From NCBI RefSeq assembly GCF_017745095.1, contig NZ_JAGHZZ010000002.1, positions 310,001-374,000 of the forward strand: DNA of 64,000 nt. The letters are read 5' to 3'. Source of the stretch: Sporocytophaga sp. (lineage in GTDB: Bacteria; Bacteroidota; Bacteroidia; Cytophagales; Cytophagaceae). The notes beneath the pieces are model-generated. The model was not told the DNA's origin. It did no database searches and saw only the letters and a list, made by a program, of their open reading frames with translations. Below are positions 19,127 to 27,803 of the stretch, one piece after another. Both the position numbers and the translations under genes were made by a program. Positions within the stretch are counted from its first letter, which is position 1. The number at the start of each line of letters is the position of its first letter.

Positions 19127-20359
19127 TTATTCAGGAAGGTAAGTGAGGTAACTAAACTGATCTTCATCAAAGATTTCTTCTGCAATCTCCTGTAGTTCCA
19201 GAGCAGAAGTTTTTCTGATCTTTTTGAATATCTCATTCAGATCTTCAATCTGGCCAAGGTCAAGTAAACTCTTCCCCATCATTTGCATGAAAGAAATATT
19301 GCTTTCCTCCGCCATTGCAAGTTGGCCTATCAGCTGTTCCTTGCAGGTATGCAATTGCAGACTGCCGAGCGGACTGTCTTTAAGTTTTCGTAGTTCTTTC
19401 TTTACCAGGTTAAGACTTTTTTCTACTTGTTTTTTTTCAGTTCCAAAATATATTGAAAGGTTGCCTGTGTCTACAAATGAATTGTAATTGGCTTCCACAT
19501 TGTATACAAGGCCATGTTTTTCCCTCAAAGACATATTTAACCTTGAGTTCATGCTTGGTCCTCCTAAGAGGTTTATTAGCATAAAAAAGGGTAGCCTTTT
19601 TTCATCTTTTATGGAATATGCTTTATTCCCCAATATACAATGCGCTTGTTGGATTTTTTTGTTAACCACTAAGGTTTTGGGCTTGTAAGAAATAAATGGA
19701 CTTCTCTTTTTCTTAACTGACCTAAGTGGAATTTCTGAAAAATACTTTTCTGCAAGCTTCTTTACTTTACTCACAGGAATATTTCCGACAGATGAAAATA
19801 TGATCTTCCTGGTATCAAGATTATTTCTTAGAAAATCAATAAAATGCTTTTTCTGAAATGATTTAACAGTTTTATTCTTCCCAAGGATAGTATGAGCCAA
19901 AGAATGCTTACCATAAATGAGTTCTTCAAAATCCTCATGCACTGACTCTTCAGGAGAGTCTTCATACATGGACATTTCCTCCAAAATGACAGTCTTTTCT
20001 TTTTCTATTTCTTTCTCTGGAAAAGTAGAATTGAAGGTAATATCAGCCAATAGATCTACTGCTTTTTCGTAGTGATCATCAAGGATTGAGGCATAAAAAC
20101 AGATTTTTTCCTTGGTAGTATAAGCATTTAACTCGCCCCCGAATACTTCAAGTCTGTTGATAATGTGAAAGGATTTGCGTTTTTGAGTTCCTTTGAAAGC
20201 CATATGCTCCCAAAAGTGTGCGATGCCATGTTCCTCCGGATGCTCGTCCCTGCTGCCTACATCCAAAACAAATCCGCAATGGGCTATTTTAGTATGGGAT
20301 ACAAATCTATGAACAACCCTGAGCCCATTGCTCAGGGTAAAAATTTCATAATCTTTCAT
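19127..20359 (-). CDS. Single-domain M16 peptidase, cytoplasmic
   Basis: 410 residues, the length of a mitochondrial-processing-peptidase-type half molecule. The zinc motif HFWEH is at 48-52, with the distal Glu in TVILEEMSMY (about 124-130). No signal peptide is present, unlike the 983-residue M16 enzyme at 4145. Proteins of this size usually dimerise, often with an inactive partner, but none is encoded nearby. First gene of the operon with the O-methyltransferase (4-bp gap) and transglycosylase. Substrate unknown. Confidence 0.9.
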   Translation of the reverse strand: MKDYEIFTLSNGLRVVHRFVSHTKIAHCGFVLDVGSRDEHPEEHGIAHFWEHMAFKGTQKRKSFHIINRLEVFGGELNAYTTKEKICFYASILDDHYEKAVDLLADITFNSTFPEKEIEKEKTVILEEMSMYEDSPEESVHEDFEELIYGKHSLAHTILGKNKTVKSFQKKHFIDFLRNNLDTRKIIFSSVGNIPVSKVKKLAEKYFSEIPLRSVKKKRSPFISYKPKTLVVNKKIQQAHCILGNKAYSIKDEKRLPFFMLINLLGGPSMNSRLNMSLREKHGLVYNVEANYNSFVDTGNLSIYFGTEKKQVEKSLNLVKKELRKLKDSPLGSLQLHTCKEQLIGQLAMAEESNISFMQMMGKSLLDLGQIEDLNEIFKKIRKTSALELQEIAEEIFDEDQFSYLTYLPE

Positions 20360-20399
20360 TAAACAAATTAACTCATAAGTACTGACAAATCGAAATCAA

Positions 20400-21941
20400 C
20401 TAGTCCCAGATGATCTCCAGCACTTCCTGACCGAAAGCAACTGTAGTTCTCGCTATGCCTGGTATTCTCTTGATTTTCAGTTTGCCTCTGTGTACAGTTC
20501 CGATTTCCTGATATTTTACAATCGTTTGATTCTTTTTATGAAATAAGACAATATCTGCATTTAGATCTTTGTCTATTTTTATCTGGACCTTAGATCCTGA
20601 AACATGTTTTTCATCAGAATGGGTTAATTTTAAATCTGGGTTTTCCATGAGAGCTATAGCTCTTGAAGCTAAAGGAACTCCATAACCTATAAAATTATTT
20701 CCATAAGGATATAAATGTCCACTTTTTTCCATTATTACTTTTAGTTCCTTATTAGATTTATTTGGATCCATTTGCATCAGACAAGCCACAAACCCTGCTA
20801 CAGCAGGAGCCGAAAATGATGTACCATTAGGTGAAAAACAGCTTACATTAGGTTTCATATAACTTAAAAACTCCGGACCAATGCTGCTGTATGATATTTT
20901 ATCCCAATATCTGTCTCTTGTTGCTCCTACAGATAACACACCTTCAGCATCAGCAGGAGATGATATGATTCTCCATCCAGGGTTGCTGCCTTCATTTCCG
21001 GCGGATACTACTACAAATATTCCTTTATCAGCTACTGCTGTCTGAGCTGCTTTACTTATCCTGGTGGTTTTACCATTCATTTCTTCTGGTTTGTAATTTT
21101 CCTTTGGATCATCCATGTTTATGGCATATCCCAATGAAGTATTCACCAACCTTACACCTAAACTATCCAACCATTCAATAGCTTCGACCCACTTATCTTC
21201 CTCTCCTCTATATTCTTTTGCTCCGTTTTCAGTTCTTGCAAGGTAAAAATTACTATTTACCGCAAGACCTGTCTGGGTTTTCTGCTGAGAATAATATCCG
21301 CTTATCATTTGAAGTACGGTCGTTCCGTGCGAATCAGCATCTGTAGCAGATTCACTCATTATATCCTTTCTGGAAGGATCCTGAAAATCTCTTTGTCCTT
21401 TAATTTTTTCTTCCTCAAACAAATGAACAAGGTATCTATCTGAATTAGCCTGAAGAAAGCCCGCATCTATTACCCCTATAGTAATTCCTTCACCAGTGAG
21501 ATTTTTTGCTAACATAGCACCTGACTGCATCTGCATCATTGCGATATGATAGTTTTCTGGGTTTAGATTCGTTTCCGTACCTGTAATGATAATATCCCGG
21601 TTCACAGGTTCTACAGATTCAACAAAAGGCATATTTGATACCTGCTTAAACTGATCTTCGGTAAGAAATGCAGAGACTGAATTAAACCATCTTGATTTGC
21701 TTTGAATTTCTATTCCTGAATTTTTGATAGTTTTAATATATTCCGGATTAACGGGCACATCAGAATATTGGTAAAGTGCCAGATTAAATCGTTTTCTGTT
21801 TTTGATCGTTTCGGCACTTAAATACTTTTCGTAATCATAATTCTGAATATCTTTATCTTTAAAATTGACCCAGTATTTATTCTGACCAAATGAATAAACT
21901 GAGATGAAACAAAAGAATATGGTTTTTATTACTTTATTCAT
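20400..21941 (-). CDS. Subtilisin-like serine protease (S8), exported
   Basis: 513 residues from the ATG at 21941; a TTG nine bases earlier is possible. The signal peptide ends near YSFGQ. A short pro-region with an inhibitor-like segment (about 25-110) precedes the S8 domain. The triad is Asp in IGVIDAGF (D159), His in DSHGTTV (H205) and Ser in NGTSFSAP (S375). Asn of the oxyanion hole lies in SAGNEGS. A short C-terminal beta region (about 435-513) follows but shows no clear type IX sorting signature. It is probably secreted or periplasmic. It sits 41 bp upstream of the M16 gene in the same direction. Confidence 0.92.
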   Translation of the reverse strand: MNKVIKTIFFCFISVYSFGQNKYWVNFKDKDIQNYDYEKYLSAETIKNRKRFNLALYQYSDVPVNPEYIKTIKNSGIEIQSKSRWFNSVSAFLTEDQFKQVSNMPFVESVEPVNRDIIITGTETNLNPENYHIAMMQMQSGAMLAKNLTGEGITIGVIDAGFLQANSDRYLVHLFEEEKIKGQRDFQDPSRKDIMSESATDADSHGTTVLQMISGYYSQQKTQTGLAVNSNFYLARTENGAKEYRGEEDKWVEAIEWLDSLGVRLVNTSLGYAINMDDPKENYKPEEMNGKTTRISKAAQTAVADKGIFVVVSAGNEGSNPGWRIISSPADAEGVLSVGATRDRYWDKISYSSIGPEFLSYMKPNVSCFSPNGTSFSAPAVAGFVACLMQMDPNKSNKELKVIMEKSGHLYPYGNNFIGYGVPLASRAIALMENPDLKLTHSDEKHVSGSKVQIKIDKDLNADIVLFHKKNQTIVKYQEIGTVHRGKLKIKRIPGIARTTVAFGQEVLEIIWD

Positions 21942-21981
21942 AAATATCAATTTTCAAAAACGATTATAAAATTACTTTAAA

Positions 21982-23277
21982 ATGAGATACCTACCTATTG
22001 ATAAAAGCCTTTTTGTAAAAAACAGATCAAATTTTGTTAGTCAACTAAGGCCCAACTCCATTGCGATATTTGTCTCTAATGATATATTTCCCACAAATGC
22101 TGACGGTACTCTCCCTTTCCGGCAAAATAACGATTTATTTTACCTCTCAGGTATAGACCAGGAAGAGACTATTCTTGTTTTATTTCCTGATGCAAAAAAT
22201 GAATCTTTAAGGGAAATTCTTTTTGTCAGAGAAACAAATGATCATATTGCGACCTGGGAAGGAAATAAACTTACTAAAAAAGATGCATCGGAGGCATCAG
22301 GGATTCCCACCATATACTGGTCTTCTCAGTTTGAATCTGTATTAAACTCCATGATATTTGATTGCTCTTCGATTTATTTAAACTACAACGAACATACCAG
22401 AGCAGACAAACAGGTATTGTCAAAGGAGGAAAGATTCGCAAAATGGTGTAAAAAACAATATCCATTACACACTTACAAACGGTCAGCTCCTATCCTTCAC
22501 AAACTCCGTTCAATAAAATCGGAAATAGAAATTGCTCAGATGAAAACCGCGGTGAATATTACAGAAAAAGCTTTCAGAAGGGTTTTAAATTTTGTAAAAC
22601 CAGGAGTAATGGAGTACGAAATTGAAGCAGAAATTGCTTACGAATTCCTTAAAAACCGGTCACGCGGACCTGCTTATCAATCTATAATAGCCTCCGGACC
22701 TAATAGTTGCATTCTGCACTATGTTGTCAATGACCAAAAATGCAAAGATGGTGACATCTTACTAATGGACTTTGGGGCAGAATATGCCAATTATGCTGCA
22801 GACCTCACTAGAAGTATACCAGTAAATGGAAAATTTACATCCAGGCAGAAAGATGTTTACAACGCTGTTCTTAAAGTTTTGAAAGAAGCTAAAAAACTTT
22901 TGGTTTCAGGAAATAACTATAAAACCTATAATGAAACCGTTGGAAAAATAATGGAAGAAGAGTTAATAAAACTAAAACTTCTGGACACTCAGGAGGTTAA
23001 AAAACAGGATCCAGCCAATCCACTATATAGAAAATATTTTATGCACGGAATCAGTCACTATCTTGGTTTGGATGTTCACGACGTGGGAAGCAGAAATGCT
23101 ACATTTGAAAATGGAATGATTTTCACTGTTGAACCAGGTATATATATTAAAGAAGAAGGATTAGGCATCCGAATTGAAAATAATATACTGATTTCAGAGA
23201 AAGGCCCGATTGATTTTATGGAAAATATTCCAATTGAAACTGACGAAATCGAAGAACTGATGAATTCCGGTAAATAA
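21982..23277 (+). CDS. pepP: Xaa-Pro aminopeptidase (M24B)
   Basis: 431 residues. An AMP_N domain (about 5-140) is followed by the pita-bread M24 catalytic domain. The five dinuclear-metal ligands can be placed: D263 (LLMDFGAE), D274 (AADLTRS), H359 (HGISHYLG), E384 (FTVEPGI) and E399 (GIRIEN). H246 (ILHYVVN) and H366 (DVHDVG) are also present. It removes N-terminal residues that precede proline, in the cytoplasm. It is divergent from the subtilase gene, with only 40 bases between the starts, so the promoters must overlap. Confidence 0.92.
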   Translation: MRYLPIDKSLFVKNRSNFVSQLRPNSIAIFVSNDIFPTNADGTLPFRQNNDLFYLSGIDQEETILVLFPDAKNESLREILFVRETNDHIATWEGNKLTKKDASEASGIPTIYWSSQFESVLNSMIFDCSSIYLNYNEHTRADKQVLSKEERFAKWCKKQYPLHTYKRSAPILHKLRSIKSEIEIAQMKTAVNITEKAFRRVLNFVKPGVMEYEIEAEIAYEFLKNRSRGPAYQSIIASGPNSCILHYVVNDQKCKDGDILLMDFGAEYANYAADLTRSIPVNGKFTSRQKDVYNAVLKVLKEAKKLLVSGNNYKTYNETVGKIMEEELIKLKLLDTQEVKKQDPANPLYRKYFMHGISHYLGLDVHDVGSRNATFENGMIFTVEPGIYIKEEGLGIRIENNILISEKGPIDFMENIPIETDEIEELMNSGK

Positions 23278-23283
23278 TTTTTG

Positions 23284-23338
23284 TACCTTTGTCCGCTCCC
23301 AAAAAAATCTTCCTCTGACAATGAGGAGGAAGCGTTTT
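23284..23338 (+). promoter_or_regulatory. -7-like element followed at once by a terminator hairpin
   Basis: TACCTTTG at 23284-23291 is an exact TAnnTTTG match seven bases after the pepP stop. CTTCCTC (23309-23315) and GAGGAAG (23326-23332) then form a hairpin followed by CGTTTTTT. The hairpin is the natural pepP terminator; the -7 match lacks a clear -33 partner at the expected distance. Confidence 0.5.
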
Positions 23339-23409
23339 TTGTGAAAAACTTAGTGTAACCTTTGTTTAAAAGCTCAAGTACAAATCAAAAAGGAATAAAA
23401 ACTACTCCT

Positions 23410-24282
23410 ATGAAACAGTTTTTTACCGTAGGCCTTATTTTCATTCTTATAACGCTTTCCAGTTTCAATCAGCCTGATGCAAAGACTTATTATGAAAATG
23501 GTTTAGCCAGCCTTAACAGGAAAGAATATATACAAGCAATTGGAGAATTTACCAATGCAATTAGTTTAAAACCTGATTTTGCTGATGCCTATTACCATAG
23601 AGCATATGCAAAAGATCTTTTAGGCAAAAAAATGGGATTCTTTAGCTCAGAACTTTGTACAGATTTTGTCAGTGCAATGAAACTAGGCAAAGAAGATGCC
23701 GCTGCAAAACTTGAAAAAAGCTGCATGGGTGAATGTTTTGACCTGGATGGTGCATTTTTTGAGCCTGAAGTAGTTTATTGTGCGGATTTTAGCTCGAAAA
23801 CTTTAACAGATCTTCCAGCTAACAGCGATCACCTGATCTACCTTGTAAAACTTAACTTCTTTAATAATAAAGCAACCACTGTCTCTGATAAATTCGGTAA
23901 ACTTACAGCTCTATTATCATTAGATCTCAATAGTAACCAGATAACTACCGTGTCTCCATCGATAGGAAAACTAGTGCATCTCAAAGAGTTGAGCTTGAAT
24001 AAAAATAAAATTACAACGCTTCCCTACGAATTTGGGAATCTTAAAAGTCTTAAAGTTTTAAATCTAAGACAAAACGCATTAACAGAGTTACCAAAATCTG
24101 TAGCAACTTTATCTTCTCTGGAAACCCTGGATCTTGCACTTAACAAATTGACCAGCCTTCCAATAGAAATAGCAAATTTAAAAAATCTTAAAACCCTTGT
24201 TCTAGTTGGAAATGAATTGAGCAAAAAAGAACAAGATAAGATTAAAGCATTACTCCCAAATGCTACGATTCATTTCGAATAA
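23410..24282 (+). CDS. TPR and leucine-rich repeat protein, exported
   Basis: 290 residues from the ATG at 23410; the upstream TTG at 23362 would bury the signal peptide. The signal sequence MKQFFTVGLIFILITLSS is followed by one or two TPR units (about 23-70, YYENGLASLNRKEYIQAIGEF). About five leucine-rich repeats of 23 residues then run from about 125 to 285, with consensus L.sLk.LdL..N.lt.LP...g. This 'LxxLP' type is used for protein binding. A four-Cys central stretch (about residues 105-125) may form disulfides. No enzymatic domain. Monocistronic with a strong terminator. Confidence 0.8.
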   Translation: MKQFFTVGLIFILITLSSFNQPDAKTYYENGLASLNRKEYIQAIGEFTNAISLKPDFADAYYHRAYAKDLLGKKMGFFSSELCTDFVSAMKLGKEDAAAKLEKSCMGECFDLDGAFFEPEVVYCADFSSKTLTDLPANSDHLIYLVKLNFFNNKATTVSDKFGKLTALLSLDLNSNQITTVSPSIGKLVHLKELSLNKNKITTLPYEFGNLKSLKVLNLRQNALTELPKSVATLSSLETLDLALNKLTSLPIEIANLKNLKTLVLVGNELSKKEQDKIKALLPNATIHFE

Positions 24283-24304
24283 AAAAACTAAAAGATATGA
24301 AAAT

Positions 24305-24333
24305 AAAAAAGTCCCGAAATTCGGGACTTTTTT
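24305..24333. terminator. Bidirectional terminator between LRR gene and tsf
   Basis: AAAAAAGTCCCGAA (24305-24318) and TTCGGGACTTTTTT (24320-24333) pair perfectly. It serves both the rightward LRR gene and the leftward ribosomal operon ending with tsf. Confidence 0.9.
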
Positions 24334-24358
24334 ATTTATTTAAAACTAAGTTTTTAAA

Positions 24359-25189
24359 CTAGTTAACAGAAATTCTTCTGAAAGCAGAAACTGTCAGACC
24401 TTTCTGAACACCATCAAGCATCTGGCTGATTGTTTTAGAGTTGTCTTTTACGAATTCCTGGTTCAACAAAGTATTGTCTTTGTAGAATTTATTCAATTTG
24501 CCAAGAGCGATTTTCTCAAGCATAGCTTCTGCTTTTCCTTCAGCTCTTGCCTGCTCTTTACCGATCTCGATTTCTCTCTGAACAACACTTGGATCTACAT
24601 CATTTTTGTCAAGAGCAATTGGTTTCATCGCAGCAATTTGCATTGCAACATCTTTACCAACTTCGGTAAAGTTTCCACCAGCTACACCTTTAAGTGCAAC
24701 TAATACTCCAAGTTTAGCACCACCGTGGATATATGGGATAACCTGATCTCCAGAAACTCTCTCGTAAGAACTTACTTCTACCTTCTCACCTATCTTACCT
24801 ACTAAATCAGTTATGTGCTCTTGAATTGAAAGGTTACCAGATTTTTGGCTAAGTAACTCATCAATTGATGCAGGTTTATTTTTATCAGCAACTTCAAGAA
24901 TCATCGATCCAAGTTTCTGAAACTCTTCATTTTTCGCTACAAAGTCAGTTTCGCAGTTCAATGCAACAATGATTCCTTCATTGCCTTTGTCGTTTGTTTT
25001 TACAAATACGGAACCTTCTTTAGCTTCTTTATCAGATCTAGAAGCTGATACTTTTTGACCTTTTTTTCTAAGAATATCAATGGCAGCTTCAAAATCGCCA
25101 TTTGCTTCAGTAAGTGCCTTTTTGCAATCCATCATTCCGGCACCTGTCATTTGTCTTAGCTTATTAACATCTGTTGCTGATATAGACAT
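24359..25189 (-). CDS. tsf: Translation elongation factor Ts
   Basis: 276 residues. It exchanges GDP for GTP on EF-Tu. The N-terminal UBA-like module contains the standard LRQMTGAGMMDCKKAL motif. The core begins with the CETDFVAKNEEF signature near 80, and the C-terminal segment ends with a QPFV-equivalent LNQEFVKDNSKT motif. The length is as in other Bacteroidota. It is the last gene of the rplM-rpsI-rpsB-tsf operon, separated from rpsB by 112 bp that hold a terminator-like hairpin. No TAnnTTTG element is visible just upstream, so it probably depends on read-through. Confidence 0.97.
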   Translation of the reverse strand: MSISATDVNKLRQMTGAGMMDCKKALTEANGDFEAAIDILRKKGQKVSASRSDKEAKEGSVFVKTNDKGNEGIIVALNCETDFVAKNEEFQKLGSMILEVADKNKPASIDELLSQKSGNLSIQEHITDLVGKIGEKVEVSSYERVSGDQVIPYIHGGAKLGVLVALKGVAGGNFTEVGKDVAMQIAAMKPIALDKNDVDPSVVQREIEIGKEQARAEGKAEAMLEKIALGKLNKFYKDNTLLNQEFVKDNSKTISQMLDGVQKGLTVSAFRRISVN

Positions 25190-25242
25190 CGCTTTAAGTA
25201 TGTTTAAATTTTTTATTAAGTTTTGATTGTGAACACCCTAAA

Positions 25243-25280
25243 AAAAATTGAACATTGAAGGAAGTCCAATGTTCAATTTT
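25243..25280 (-). terminator. Hairpin between rpsB and tsf
   Basis: A perfect 14-base inverted repeat (25243-25256 and 25267-25280) separated by ten bases. Read leftwards it is followed by TTTTT, giving the form of an intrinsic terminator inside the operon. Confidence 0.65.
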
Positions 25281-25301
25281 ATAATTGATAAGAATCTTTA
25301 A

Positions 25302-26060
25302 CTATTCTTCGATATCTGCTGATCTCTTAGTCTCTTCTTCCTCTTTCAGCTTTGCATCATCTTTATCTTTCTTTCTCTCAACCAGACCTTCTTCGATTGC
25401 CTGACCGATCGCCTGAGTGATAATTGCTATTGACTTGTAAGCATCATCATTTGCAGGGATTGGGAATTCAACCGTATTTGGGTCAGAGTTGGTATCAACC
25501 ATTGCAAAAACTGGTATATTTAATTTTTTCGCTTCTTTGATTGCGATATGTTCTTTTTTAGCATCTACAACAAAAAGAGCAGCAGGAAGACGAGTTAACT
25601 CAGAGATACCTCCAAGTACTTTTTCCAATTTTTCTCTTTCTCTTGTGATTGTAAGTTTTTCTCTTTTAGCAAGAGCTGTATAAGACTCGTCTTTCATCAA
25701 TTTATCGATAGAAGACATCTTTTTAAGAGATTTTCTTACTGTAACGAAGTTGGTTAGCATTCCGCCTAACCATCTTTCAGTAGCATAAGGCATTTTAAGT
25801 CTTTTAGCTTCTTCAGCTACTACTTCTTTTGCTTGCTTTTTAGTTGCTACGAAAAGGACTTTTCTTCCTGATCTTACAACACCTTTAATAGCAGCACAAG
25901 CATCATCAAGACAAGCAAGCGTTTTATTTAAATCGATCAAGTGGATTCCGTTTTTCTCCATGAAAATGTACGGAGCCATTTTAGGATCCCACTTTCTGGT
26001 TAAGTGACCGAAGTGAACACCTGCCTCTAATAAGTCTTTATATTCTATTTTCTTTGCCAT
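25302..26060 (-). CDS. rpsB: 30S ribosomal protein S2
   Basis: 252 residues from the ATG at 26060 (a TTG six bases upstream is less likely). The N-terminal GVHFGHLTRKWDPKMAPYI and the LNIPVFAMVDTNSDP motif are diagnostic of S2. The C-terminus carries an extra charged tail (KKDKDDAKLKEEEETKRSADIEE). It lies 30 bp after rpsI. The S2/Ts pairing is near universal, but here a hairpin lies between the two genes. Confidence 0.97.
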   Translation of the reverse strand: MAKKIEYKDLLEAGVHFGHLTRKWDPKMAPYIFMEKNGIHLIDLNKTLACLDDACAAIKGVVRSGRKVLFVATKKQAKEVVAEEAKRLKMPYATERWLGGMLTNFVTVRKSLKKMSSIDKLMKDESYTALAKREKLTITREREKLEKVLGGISELTRLPAALFVVDAKKEHIAIKEAKKLNIPVFAMVDTNSDPNTVEFPIPANDDAYKSIAIITQAIGQAIEEGLVERKKDKDDAKLKEEEETKRSADIEE

Positions 26061-26090
26061 CGTCAAATCGAGATCTGAATTTCTATAATA

Positions 26091-26477
26091 TTAACGTTTA
26101 CTGAACTGGAATCTTCTTCTAGCTTTTCTTCTACCATATTTCTTTCTCTCAACCATTCTTGGATCCCTGGTTGTAAGACCTTCCTTCTTCAGTGGCAGAC
26201 GACTATCCGAGCTAATTTCGATCAATGCTCTGGTGATTGCAAGTCTGACAGCCTCAGCTTGTCCTCTTATACCTCCACCCTGAACATTCACATTTACATC
26301 ATATTTACCAAGGGCATTAGTAAGTGCAAATGGCTGATTTACTGTAGTTTGAAGTATTTCATTTGGAAAATACTCTTTTAAATCTCTGTCGTTTACAGTA
26401 ATATTTCCTTTGCCCGAAGTTAAATATATTCTTGCTACGGATGTTTTTCTTCTGCCTATTTTGTTAATAGTTTCCAT
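26091..26477 (-). CDS. rpsI: 30S ribosomal protein S9
   Basis: 128 residues. The N-terminal GRRKTSVARIYL and the C-terminal DPRMVERKKYGRRKARRRFQFSKR tail, whose final Lys-Arg contacts the P-site tRNA, are classic S9. It lies 16 bp after rplM in the standard L13-S9 pair. Confidence 0.97.
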   Translation of the reverse strand: METINKIGRRKTSVARIYLTSGKGNITVNDRDLKEYFPNEILQTTVNQPFALTNALGKYDVNVNVQGGGIRGQAEAVRLAITRALIEISSDSRLPLKKEGLTTRDPRMVERKKYGRRKARRRFQFSKR

Positions 26478-26493
26478 TAACTATATTTCTTGA

Positions 26494-26937
26494 TTATAGA
26501 TTGATGACTTTTGGTTGTTGAGCTGCATGTGGATGCTCCGCACCTTCGTATACATACAGATTTTTGAAAATTGCTCTTCCGATTCTGTTTTTAGGTAACA
26601 TTCCTCTTACAGCATTTTCAATAATATATCTTGAAGATTTATTTTTTAATTCACGTGGTGTAGTGAATCTTTGTCCACCTGGATGACCAGTGTGTCTTGT
26701 GTAAATTTTATCTTCGAATTTCTTTCCGGTAAAGCGAACTTTATCAGCATTAATAACAATAACGTTATCTCCACAATCCACATTGGGAGTGAAACTAGCT
26801 TTATGTTTTCCTCTGATGATTTTTGCAATCTCACTCGCAACTCTACCTACAATCAGATTCTCTGCATCTACGATAACCCAGTCTTTCTTAACTGTTTCAT
26901 TAGTCGCAAAACTGGTTCTATAACTTATGCTATCCAT
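26494..26937 (-). CDS. rplM: 50S ribosomal protein L13
   Basis: 147 residues. The motifs WVIVDAENLIVGRVAS, GDNVIVINADKVRFTGKK and GMLPKNRIGRAIFKNLYVYEG identify L13, an early-assembly protein of the large subunit. First gene of the rplM-rpsI-rpsB-tsf operon, with a -7 promoter element about 55 bases upstream. Confidence 0.97.
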   Translation of the reverse strand: MDSISYRTSFATNETVKKDWVIVDAENLIVGRVASEIAKIIRGKHKASFTPNVDCGDNVIVINADKVRFTGKKFEDKIYTRHTGHPGGQRFTTPRELKNKSSRYIIENAVRGMLPKNRIGRAIFKNLYVYEGAEHPHAAQQPKVINL

Positions 26938-26992
26938 TTTTAATATTTATTCTGTTTACTATACAAAGCATACTTCCCCTTAAAAAGGGACA

Positions 26993-27018
26993 CAAAGATA
27001 TAACTTTATATTTTCAAA
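26993..27018 (-). promoter_or_regulatory. Candidate promoter of the rplM operon
   Basis: On the minus strand TATCTTTG (26993-27000) is an exact TAnnTTTG -7 match. A TTTG lies 14 bases further upstream (27015-27018), shorter than the usual spacer, so only the -7 element is well supported. Confidence 0.5.
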
Positions 27019-27086
27019 AACAACTTTGTCCAAAAAATTTCTAATTCTTTATCCACACTTGGTAAAAACCATTAAAAATCACCTCT

Positions 27087-27803
27087 TTAGGCATATTTTT
27101 TTAATTGTTTTACCAAAACTTCAAAATCCTTAGGATAAGGAGCTTCTGCAAAGATAGTCTTTTCTTCACTATTTTTAAACTCTAAAGATCTCGCATGGAG
27201 TGCCACCCTCTGTATAAGGGGCATTTCTTCTGTATCCTGCTTTAAATTAAAATTTTTCTTCAATGAGGATAAATATAAAGGTTTGCCACCATATTGCGCA
27301 TCACAGGTTATCGGAGCTTTTAAACATGTCAGGTGAATTCTAATCTGGTGCATTCTCCCCGTTATAGGATAACAGGCTACCAATGTATGCTTTTTAAATA
27401 CCTCTATCGTATTAAATATTGTCTCTGCAATTTTACCTTTTTGCCTGTCGATCTTCACTATCCCATCTGAGCTTGCATAAATCGGTAAATAGACATCCAC
27501 TCCCTCAAACTCATGAACTCCGTCAACAACGGCATGATACTGTTTTGTTACATTTCTATCCTCAAACTGGATTGACAAGTGACGGTAAGCTTCCGGAGTT
27601 TTTGCCAATGCCAATACGCCAGATGTTTCTTTGTCAAGTCGATGACAAACTTTTATATCTGGATAAATTTCTCTTGCCATTTCAAGAATATTTGTCTTTG
27701 TGGCATCTCTATCTTCCAGAGTAGATATATATGGAGGTTTATTTATCAATAAATACTCCTCGTCTTCAAAAATTATCAGGTCTTTAAAACTAGCCCTTTT
27801 CAT
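27087..27803 (-). CDS. RluA-family pseudouridine synthase
   Basis: 238 residues. It isomerises uridine to pseudouridine in rRNA or tRNA. The catalytic Asp is in the family motif HRLDKETSGVL (near 57). The YHAVVDG strand and the GRMHQIRIHL motif are also present. There is no N-terminal S4 domain, so it resembles the short RluA/TruC-like group; the target site cannot be told. The ATG lies 14 bases inside the end of the phoR-like gene, so it is co-transcribed with the two-component pair. Confidence 0.9.
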   Translation of the reverse strand: MKRASFKDLIIFEDEEYLLINKPPYISTLEDRDATKTNILEMAREIYPDIKVCHRLDKETSGVLALAKTPEAYRHLSIQFEDRNVTKQYHAVVDGVHEFEGVDVYLPIYASSDGIVKIDRQKGKIAETIFNTIEVFKKHTLVACYPITGRMHQIRIHLTCLKAPITCDAQYGGKPLYLSSLKKNFNLKQDTEEMPLIQRVALHARSLEFKNSEEKTIFAEAPYPKDFEVLVKQLKKYA

